In this document: one piece after another, positions 41,123-46,898 of the stretch
How positions within the stretch are numbered: position 1 is the stretch's first letter
Layout of the letters: each line of letters begins with the position of its first letter
DNA from: Acidimicrobiia bacterium
GTDB taxonomy: Bacteria; Actinomycetota; Acidimicrobiia; Spongiisociales; ZC4RG35
DNA: 46,898 nt
NCBI GenBank assembly: GCA_025928935.1
Contig: JAICNB010000017.1
Coordinates: forward strand, 1-46,898
Direction: 5' to 3'
Notes under the pieces: generated by a model
Databases searched by the model: none
What the model was told of the DNA's origin: nothing
Seen by the model: the letters and a program-made list of their open reading frames with translations, nothing else
Made by a program: the position numbers and the translations under genes

Positions 41123-42177
41123 CAGATCTCCCGGAACAGATAGCGCCGGAGGATGTCGATCTTCTCGTCCACAGACTCAGGCTCGAGGTACCAGAGCATC
41201 GCCGCCACGGTAGAGAGCAGCGGGTTCCCGTCCTGCGGGGTGAAGGAGAAGCCGAACACCTCGTTCCCGTTCCGGACCGCCAGGGTGTCGAGGGCGACGA
41301 CCGTCTGGCTCAGGATCCGGCCGAAGTAGCCGTGATCCCGGCCGAAGGAGAACACCTGGTTGGCCGACTTCTTGTGGGTCACCGCGACCCTGGTGTTGGC
41401 CATGAGACGCTCTTTGGCCTGGTCAACGGTGATTTCGTCGTCGAGCCTGATGGCGAACTGGATCGAATGCATGTACTGGGTGTTGATCTTGACCGCGGAC
41501 GAGTACAGGTTCAGGTCGTATCCCATCGTCCCGAACAGTTCATGGGCGTCACGGGCGTGATGGGTGCCGAATCGCTCGTCCTTGTGCCCCTCCACCGTGG
41601 GGCTGGCCACGAAGCCTTCGTCCTGGCTGATGTCGTTGGCACGGCGCATGCAGAGGAACCGGCCATCCTCGAGATGGCTCGTGCCATCGGCGTCGATGGC
41701 GAGGGACCTTATGAGCGCGGCGATGTTGTGCGTATTGCACGAGACGATCTGGAGGAACCTGTCCTCCTCGGCGACCAGCGCGTCATCGTTGATGCCCCGG
41801 GCATACATCTTGCCGAACCCGAACTCCGAGCCCTGCGCCATGAATCCCCTCGGCCCGTGGGCGGCGTTGTAGAACTCCTCTTTCATCCCGTTGCCGACCG
41901 GCGTGCAATCGATCACGACCGTTGCCCGCTCGATGGCCTCCCTCGCTTCGTATTTGGGGGTGTGGCCCAACTCGTGGAAGGACTCGAAGCGCTCCTCGTC
42001 GACCGAGAGGACTGCACCCCGGCCCTCCAGGTCGGACACCTTGGCCTTCTCCGTGAGGAGGGGGGTGCGCTTGTGGAACGTCACTTCCTCGATGCCGAAG
42101 TGCTCCTTGTTGTCGGCGAGGAGGCCGATCAGGGGCTCACCGATCGTGCCCGTGCCCACCACATGGACGATGTTCAT
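41122..42177 (-). CDS. Archaeal-type (type II) glyceraldehyde-3-phosphate dehydrogenase-like protein
   Basis: A 351-residue NAD(P)-binding protein. The Rossmann motif is GTGTIGEPL (8-16), and VVIDCTPVGNGMK (87-99) lines up with VVDATPGGVGAKN of type II GAPDH. The catalytic-cysteine box IVSCNTHNIAALIR (Cys147) matches VSCNTTGLCR; later QGSE, MRRA, HHARD (His206-207) and YMHSIQF match QGGEK, RRA, HHGPD and MH sites of that family. The overall order is kept but many positions differ, so activity on glyceraldehyde 3-phosphate is not assured. GGAGGAAGC precedes the ATG. It lies after aceA on the same strand with a 72-base gap. Confidence 0.7.
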   Translation of the reverse strand: MNIVHVVGTGTIGEPLIGLLADNKEHFGIEEVTFHKRTPLLTEKAKVSDLEGRGAVLSVDEERFESFHELGHTPKYEAREAIERATVVIDCTPVGNGMKEEFYNAAHGPRGFMAQGSEFGFGKMYARGINDDALVAEEDRFLQIVSCNTHNIAALIRSLAIDADGTSHLEDGRFLCMRRANDISQDEGFVASPTVEGHKDERFGTHHARDAHELFGTMGYDLNLYSSAVKINTQYMHSIQFAIRLDDEITVDQAKERLMANTRVAVTHKKSANQVFSFGRDHGYFGRILSQTVVALDTLAVRNGNEVFGFSFTPQDGNPLLSTVAAMLWYLEPESVDEKIDILRRYLFREI

Positions 42178-42249
42178 GACAGCTTCCTCCGAGAACTGCG
42201 CGGCTGCTGGCCGCAGATTACTTGCCCCGCCTTGGCCTTACCCAAACCC

Positions 42250-43527
42250 TCAGAACTGCTCCCGCTCGGTGGATCCTTCCAGGGCGAGGGTGGACGAACT
42301 TCCTCCGCCCACCACCTGGGTGACCAGGTCGAAGTACCCGGCACCGACCTCTCGTTGGTGCTTGGTGGCGGTGTATCCCTCTTCCTCCAGGTCGAACTCG
42401 TGGTTCTGGAGCTCGACGTAGGCCGACATGCCTGACTCCGCGTAACCCCGGGCCAGCTCGAACATCGACACATTCATGGCATGGAACCCGGCCAGGGTGA
42501 TGAACTGGTATCGGTACCCCAGGGCGCCGAGCTCCTTTTGGAAGCCGGCGATGGCCCCCGCGTCGAGGTGCTTCGACCAGTTGAACGAGGGCGAGCAGTT
42601 GTAGGCGAGCATCTTCCCCGGGTGCTCGGCATGGATCCCCTCGGCGAAGGCGCGGGCCTCGACGAGATCGGGGTGGGCCGTCTCACACCAGATGAGGTCG
42701 GCGTACGGAGCGAAGGCCAGCCCCCGTCTTATGGCCGAGTCCAACCCACCGGTGACGTGGTGAAAGCCCTCCGCAGTCCGTTCACCGGTGAGGAAAGGGC
42801 GATCGCGCTCGTCCACGTCTGATGTGAGCAGAGTGGCGCTGTTGGCGTCGGTACGGGCCATGATGACCATCGGGACGTCCATCACGTCTGCGGCGAGCCG
42901 TGCCGCCTGCAGTGTGCGGACGTGCTGTGAGGTCGGGACCAGCACCTTTCCCCCCATGTGACCGCATTTCTTCTCGGATGCCAGCTGATCCTCGTAGTGC
43001 ACCCCTGCTGCGCCCGCCTCGATGAAGCGCTTGGTCAGCTCGAACACGTTGAGCGGGCCCCCGAAACCGGCCTCACCATCGGCGATGATCGGCACGAACC
43101 AATCGATCGACGTGTCCCCTTCGGCCCAGTGGATCTGGTCTGCCCTGCGCAGGGCGTTGTTGATCCGCTCCACCAGAGCAGGAGCCGAGTTGGCTGGATA
43201 CAGCGACTGGTCCGGGTACACGTCTCCGGCCAGATTCCCGTCGGCCGCCACCTGCCAGCCAGACAGATAGATCGACTTCAGACCCGCCTTCACCATCTGG
43301 ACCGCCTGGCCCCCGCTCATGGCGCCCAGGGCGCTGACGTAGTCCTCGGAGCCGAGCAGATCCCAGAGCGCGATCGCCATCCGGTTGGCCAGGGTCGACT
43401 GCTCTCGAATGCTCCCACGAAGCCTGACCACGTCCTCCGCCGTGTAGTCCCGGGTCACACCCTCCCAGCGTGGGTTGGCCTTCCAGTCATCGGCCAGACG
43501 ACTGGCCTCGTTGGCGATGTGCGACAT
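42250..43527 (-). CDS. aceA: Isocitrate lyase
   Basis: Splits isocitrate to succinate and glyoxylate, first step of the glyoxylate shunt. The 425 residues have the catalytic [14 protein letters not shown] loop, the metal site in [14 protein letters not shown], and the NCSPSFNW substrate motif. AGGAGGAG precedes the ATG. It lies 9 bases after aceB on the same strand, so both should form one transcript controlled from the aceB side. Confidence 0.97.
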   Translation of the reverse strand: MSHIANEASRLADDWKANPRWEGVTRDYTAEDVVRLRGSIREQSTLANRMAIALWDLLGSEDYVSALGAMSGGQAVQMVKAGLKSIYLSGWQVAADGNLAGDVYPDQSLYPANSAPALVERINNALRRADQIHWAEGDTSIDWFVPIIADGEAGFGGPLNVFELTKRFIEAGAAGVHYEDQLASEKKCGHMGGKVLVPTSQHVRTLQAARLAADVMDVPMVIMARTDANSATLLTSDVDERDRPFLTGERTAEGFHHVTGGLDSAIRRGLAFAPYADLIWCETAHPDLVEARAFAEGIHAEHPGKMLAYNCSPSFNWSKHLDAGAIAGFQKELGALGYRYQFITLAGFHAMNVSMFELARGYAESGMSAYVELQNHEFDLEEEGYTATKHQREVGAGYFDLVTQVVGGGSSSTLALEGSTEREQF

Positions 43528-43536
43528 CTCTCCTCC

Positions 43537-45096
43537 TCAGTTGATCAATTCGTAAGCGGAAAGGGTCAGGAACTCGACGAAGTGGTCGCCTAGGGCGACG
43601 TCCTCGAAGACCTTGCGGGCATCATCGAGCCGATCGCGGTGCGGATGCTCGGTGTCCCTGAGTGACCCGATCAGGTCTCCCGCCAACGCCCTGACACGGT
43701 CCTCGGTGATCGCCTCACCGTCGTCCGTCGAAACCCCATGGTGCAGCCATTGCCAGATCTGGGAGCGGGAGATCTCAGCGGTGGCCACGTCCTCCATGAG
43801 ATTGTCGATGGCCGCAGCCCCGGTCCCCGAGAGCCATGCGGCCAGATAACGGATGCCGACCGAGACGTTCGTCGCCAGACCGGTCGTGGTGATAGCACCC
43901 GGGAAATCGAGATCGAGCAGGTCACCGGCTTCGACCTCGACGTCCTCACGCCTTCGGTCGACCTGATTGGGGCGATCGCCGAGCACGGAGTCGAACTCGG
44001 CCATCGCCACCGGAACCAGATCGGGATGGGCGACCCAGGTCCCGTCGCAGCCCGCCCCCGCCTCCCGGGATTTGTCCTCCTTCACCTTGGCGATCGCCTG
44101 CTCCGTGACCTCGGGATCACGTCGATTCGGGATGAATGCGGCCATGCCACCGATGGCGTGTGCGCCGCGCCGGTGACAGGTCCTCACCATGAGCTCGGTA
44201 TAGGCCCGCATGAACGGGACTGTCATCGTGACCGCGGACCGATCGGGGAGGACGAACGACGGGTCGTTCCTGAACTTCTTGATCATCGAGAAGATGTAGT
44301 CCCATCTCCCGGCGTTGAGCCCGGCGGCATGCTCACGGAGCTCATACAGGATCTCGTCCATCTCGAAGGCGGCCAGGATCGTCTCGATCAGGACGGTGGC
44401 TTTGATCGTCCCCCGAGGGATGTCGAGCCGGTCCTGGGCCCAGACGAAGACGTCGTTCCACAGCCGCGCCTCGAGATGCGACTCCAGCTTGGGCAGGTAG
44501 AGAAAAGGCCCGGTCCCGGCATCGATGGCGGACCGGCCACCGTGAAACAGATACAAACCGAAGTCGAAGAGCGAGCCGGACATCGGCCGGCCATCGACGA
44601 GGAAGTGCTTCTCGTCCAGATGCCATCCCCGGGGGCGCACCACCAGGGTGGCCGGGTCGTCGCCGAGTCGATAGGCCTTCTCCCCACTCTCGAAACTGAG
44701 CTCACGTCGATAGGCGTCGACCAGGTTGGCCTGACCCTCGAGGAGGTTCTGCCAGGTGGGCGAGGTGGCGTCCTCGAAGTCGGCCATGAACACCTTGGCC
44801 CCCGAGTTGAGGGCATTGATCATCATCTTGGCGTCGACCGGCCCGGTGATCTCGACCCTCCGGTCCGCCAGGTCGGTGGGGACGGGATCGATCGCCCAAG
44901 CGGTCTCTCGCACCTCACGTGTCTCCGGGAGGAAATCGGGTCGTTCCCCGACGTCGAGACGGGTCTGCCTGGTCTGGCGCTCTGCCAGCAACTGGCCCCG
45001 CCGCCAGCCGAACTCCTGCTCGAGGTCGTTGAGGAAGGCCACCGCGTCGGGGGTCAGCACCCTTCGTTCCGTCGCAGTAGCCCGAAACTGATTCAT
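43537..45096 (-). CDS. aceB: Malate synthase A
   Basis: Joins glyoxylate and acetyl-CoA to malate, second step of the glyoxylate shunt. The 519 residues fit the A isoform. Visible are [15 protein letters not shown], the [12 protein letters not shown] block with the catalytic Arg, [15 protein letters not shown] with the metal-binding Glu, and [13 protein letters not shown]. The ATG at 45096 ([13 protein letters not shown]) fits the family; a longer open frame upstream runs antisense through the regulator and is rejected. No ribosome-binding site is seen, so the mRNA may be leaderless. aceA follows. Confidence 0.96.
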   Translation of the reverse strand: MNQFRATATERRVLTPDAVAFLNDLEQEFGWRRGQLLAERQTRQTRLDVGERPDFLPETREVRETAWAIDPVPTDLADRRVEITGPVDAKMMINALNSGAKVFMADFEDATSPTWQNLLEGQANLVDAYRRELSFESGEKAYRLGDDPATLVVRPRGWHLDEKHFLVDGRPMSGSLFDFGLYLFHGGRSAIDAGTGPFLYLPKLESHLEARLWNDVFVWAQDRLDIPRGTIKATVLIETILAAFEMDEILYELREHAAGLNAGRWDYIFSMIKKFRNDPSFVLPDRSAVTMTVPFMRAYTELMVRTCHRRGAHAIGGMAAFIPNRRDPEVTEQAIAKVKEDKSREAGAGCDGTWVAHPDLVPVAMAEFDSVLGDRPNQVDRRREDVEVEAGDLLDLDFPGAITTTGLATNVSVGIRYLAAWLSGTGAAAIDNLMEDVATAEISRSQIWQWLHHGVSTDDGEAITEDRVRALAGDLIGSLRDTEHPHRDRLDDARKVFEDVALGDHFVEFLTLSAYELIN

Positions 45097-45124
45097 AAGA
45101 TGGCAGTGTCTTGTCGATGCACTA

Positions 45125-45165
45125 TGATTCCAAATCAGGACGAACCTAAAGAATAGGCAATCTTT
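45125..45165. promoter_or_regulatory. Two palindromes in the aceB/regulator gap
   Basis: TGATTCCAAATCA (45125-45137) is a 5-3-5 palindrome and AAAGA (45148-45152) with TCTTT (45161-45165) a 5-8-5 one, both in the 75-base gap between divergent aceB and the RamB-like gene. This gap is A+T-rich against its surroundings. They are candidate operators for the regulator; the second ends 6 bases before its ATG and suits autorepression. Not identical to the published RamB site as I remember it. Confidence 0.5.
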
Positions 45166-45171
45166 CAGATA

Positions 45172-46629
45172 ATGGCACAAACGTCCGAATCTCAGGCTCT
45201 CGACCCGCTGGTATTGGGGCGGAGACTTCGCCATCACCGACGGGAGAGGGGGATGACCCTGGACGAGTTGGGGGCGATCGTGAAACGACCGGCGCCCTAT
45301 CTCTCCCTCCTCGAGAACGGCAAGAAACAGCCTCGTCTCAACCTGGTGGTGGAGTTGGCCGCAGCGCTGGGAGTCGACATGTCCGAGCTCCTCGATCCGG
45401 ATCCGCCCAACCGGCGTGACGCCCTCGAGATCGCACTCCTCCGGTCTCAAGACACCGCTCTCTTCGACTCGTTGCACCTTCCGCCCGTCAAGCCGAGTGC
45501 CAAGCTCGACAACGAGACCCTGACCCACCTTGTCGGCCTCCATGAGGCGTTGAGGGAGCGGTCCGGCCTCGACACCGCCGGCTCGGAGGAGGTGAGGAGG
45601 GCCAATGGCGATGTCGCCACGTGGCTGGCGGGGCGATCGGGATATCTGGAGGAGGTCGAAGCCGAGGCCCGCCTGGCTCTCGCGTCGAGCGGCTACTCCG
45701 GCGAGGGGCCGTTCTCCTCGCGCAATCTGCTCGATCTGACCGCCAAGGCCGGCTTCGAGATACACCCGGTGGAGGACATGCCTTCCTTCGCCCGCTCCAT
45801 CATCGATCTCGACCATCACCGCGTTTACATCGCCCAGCGTGACTCGCTCCGGACGAGGCAGGCGCGCAAAGCCGTGCTGCAGACCCTGGCCGGGTTCCTC
45901 CTCGGGCACGAGACCGACCCGGACCTCGACACATTCCTCCGCCAGCGTGTGGAGACCGCTTACTTCGCCGCAGCGGTGCTGGTGCCCGAGGAACCGGTCC
46001 TGGCCCGGCTCAGGTCGGCCATGGAGAACCACGACATCGACGTCGAAGACGTGAAGGAGCTGTTCTACGTCTCGTACGAGATGGCCGCATGGAGGACGGT
46101 CAACCTGGCGACGCACCACCTCGAGATCGACACGCACCTCGTCGTCAGTGACGAGATGGGGGTCGTGGTGAAGGCTTACGCCAACGACGGGGCCCCTATC
46201 CCCCGGGACGCACACGGGGGCATGGAGACCCAGCGTCTCTGTCGCAGATGGGGGGCCCGCATGACCTTCGAGTCAGCCGAGCGCTACGGGACCCATCATC
46301 AGTACACGGATACCCCGGAAGGCACCTTCTTCTGCACGACCCATGTCGAGGCGACGCGGGAGCCGGCCACCGCGGTCACCGTAGGAGTCCCCTTCTCGGA
46401 GGCTCGCTGGTTCCGGGGGCGGGACACCGAGAACAGGGAGACCTCCACCTGCCCCGATCCGGCGTGCTGTCGAGCGGCTCCCGCCGAGCTGGCGATGAAA
46501 TGGTCGGACAAGGTCATCGTCTCCGCCCGATCCCAGGGCCGGATCCTGGGGCTCCTCGCCCCGGATCCCTATCCGGAGCTCGACATGCCCGAGGTACTCG
46601 ACTTGGTCGAGGCCCATTCGAAGGGCTGA
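45172..46629 (+). CDS. RamB-like XRE regulator with IrrE-type and DUF2083 domains
   Basis: A 485-residue transcription factor of the short-chain fatty acyl regulator family. An XRE helix-turn-helix is at the N-terminus ([20 protein letters not shown], then [19 protein letters not shown]), followed by an IrrE/ImmA-like domain ([20 protein letters not shown]; the zinc His-Glu motif is not visible) and a C-terminal domain with cysteines ([18 protein letters not shown]) typical of DUF2083. RamB of Corynebacterium and Mycobacterium controls aceA and aceB; this gene is divergent to aceB, which supports the same role. No ribosome-binding site precedes the ATG. Confidence 0.88.
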   Translation: MAQTSESQALDPLVLGRRLRHHRRERGMTLDELGAIVKRPAPYLSLLENGKKQPRLNLVVELAAALGVDMSELLDPDPPNRRDALEIALLRSQDTALFDSLHLPPVKPSAKLDNETLTHLVGLHEALRERSGLDTAGSEEVRRANGDVATWLAGRSGYLEEVEAEARLALASSGYSGEGPFSSRNLLDLTAKAGFEIHPVEDMPSFARSIIDLDHHRVYIAQRDSLRTRQARKAVLQTLAGFLLGHETDPDLDTFLRQRVETAYFAAAVLVPEEPVLARLRSAMENHDIDVEDVKELFYVSYEMAAWRTVNLATHHLEIDTHLVVSDEMGVVVKAYANDGAPIPRDAHGGMETQRLCRRWGARMTFESAERYGTHHQYTDTPEGTFFCTTHVEATREPATAVTVGVPFSEARWFRGRDTENRETSTCPDPACCRAAPAELAMKWSDKVIVSARSQGRILGLLAPDPYPELDMPEVLDLVEAHSKG

Positions 46630-46637
46630 GATCTCCC

Positions 46638-46898
46638 TCAGCCGGCCAGGAAGAGGGCGGGCTCTTCCAGGTTCTCGAGGAGCAGTGCCATGAACCTGCG
46701 CCCTTGGGCGCCGTCGATGACCCGGTGGTCGTAGGAGAGCGACAGGGGCATGACCGGCGCCACGACCGGCTCACCATCTCTGGCGATGACCTTGTCCTGA
46801 ACGCGTCCCACCGAGAGGATGGCGGTGGTGCCGTAGGGCACGATCGGTGTCCCCTGTCCCCCACCGACCGCCCCGATGTTGGAGACGGTGAAGGTCTG
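46638..46898 (-). CDS. 2-oxoacid dehydrogenase E2 acyltransferase, 3' part only
   Basis: The last 86 residues of a dihydrolipoamide acyltransferase; the gene runs off the right edge. The catalytic domain is recognisable: FTVSNIGAVGGGQGTPIV, then the active-site motif SYDHRVIDGAQGRRFM with the catalytic His and Asp. Whether it serves pyruvate, 2-oxoglutarate or branched-chain oxoacids cannot be told from this part. It converges with the RamB-like gene, 8 bases apart. Confidence 0.9.
   Translation of the reverse strand, partial: QTFTVSNIGAVGGGQGTPIVPYGTTAILSVGRVQDKVIARDGEPVVAPVMPLSLSYDHRVIDGAQGRRFMALLLENLEEPALFLAG

Noticed and set aside
40978-42435. Long plus-strand open frame opposite the GAPDH-like gene
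   Set aside because: Low-complexity His/Arg/Glu/Val-rich product typical of antisense reading in GC-rich DNA; both minus-strand genes have good ribosome-binding sites.
43738-45156. Long plus-strand open frame opposite aceB
   Set aside because: It is antisense to a complete malate synthase, has no recognisable domain and the codon pattern of a high-GC shadow frame.
45097-46215. Upstream extension of aceB to 892 residues
   Set aside because: The added part is antisense to the RamB-like regulator and has no malate synthase similarity; the family start is at 45096.

Overview
This is a GC-rich chromosomal window of an actinobacterium (Actinomycetota). The assignment rests on gene order: pgsA – phosphatidylinositol-mannoside acyltransferase – PimA-like glycosyltransferase – pdxS – pdxT – yebC – ruvC – ruvA – ruvB, and nrdR – LysM protein – lexA, both follow the order remembered from Mycobacterium. 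Start codons are mixed (ATG, GTG, TTG and probably one CTG) and LexA boxes have the CGAAC-N4-GTTCG form. The secreted aspartate-rich repeat protein and the lack of typical mycobacterial neighbours suggest a deep-branching lineage such as Acidimicrobiia, but that is a guess. No phage, insertion sequence, CRISPR array or rRNA operon was seen.

Layout. 0.1-0.7 kb: two small orphan genes. 0.7-8.7 kb (minus strand): one long housekeeping run, ruvC-ruvA-ruvB-queA-tgt-yajC-apt-rel-MBL hydrolase, much of it translationally coupled; secD and secF are absent from their usual place after yajC. 8.8-9.5 kb: two divergent GlsB/YeaQ-type membrane proteins. 9.5-14.3 kb (minus): vitamin B6 synthesis (pdxS/pdxT), yebC and the phosphatidylinositol mannoside set. 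14.3-17.7 kb (plus): an EF-G-like GTPase and citrate synthase, sitting between pgsA and thrS. 17.7-20.2 kb (minus): a membrane protein and thrS. 20.2-25.1 kb: metabolic and orphan genes (degenerate kinase-fold protein, zinc-ribbon protein, patatin, VOC protein, PLP dehydratase, kynureninase). 25.1-28.6 kb: accessory stretch with a tRNA-Val, a zincin, two paralogous 78-residue proteins flanking a secreted repeat protein, a structured-RNA candidate between two strong terminators, and a tRNA-Gly/Cys/Val operon. 28.6-40.8 kb: dut, nrdR, the LysM/lexA divergent pair, then (minus) cinA-thpR, recA-rny-miaB-miaA-dapF, and rimO. 40.8-46.9 kb: glyoxylate shunt genes aceA and aceB, an archaeal-type GAPDH homologue, a divergent RamB-like regulator and the edge of a 2-oxoacid dehydrogenase E2 gene.

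How the genes work together. The clearest system is an SOS regulon readable from DNA alone: LexA boxes lie at recA, at ruvC, and twice each at the divergent lexA and LysM-protein promoters. The LysM protein occupies the position and has the architecture of the SOS division inhibitors YneA and ChiZ (Rv2719c). A second module is acetate/fatty-acid carbon use (aceA, aceB, the regulator). The genome is compact: neighbouring genes commonly overlap by NTGA, and several convergent pairs overlap by 4-23 bases.
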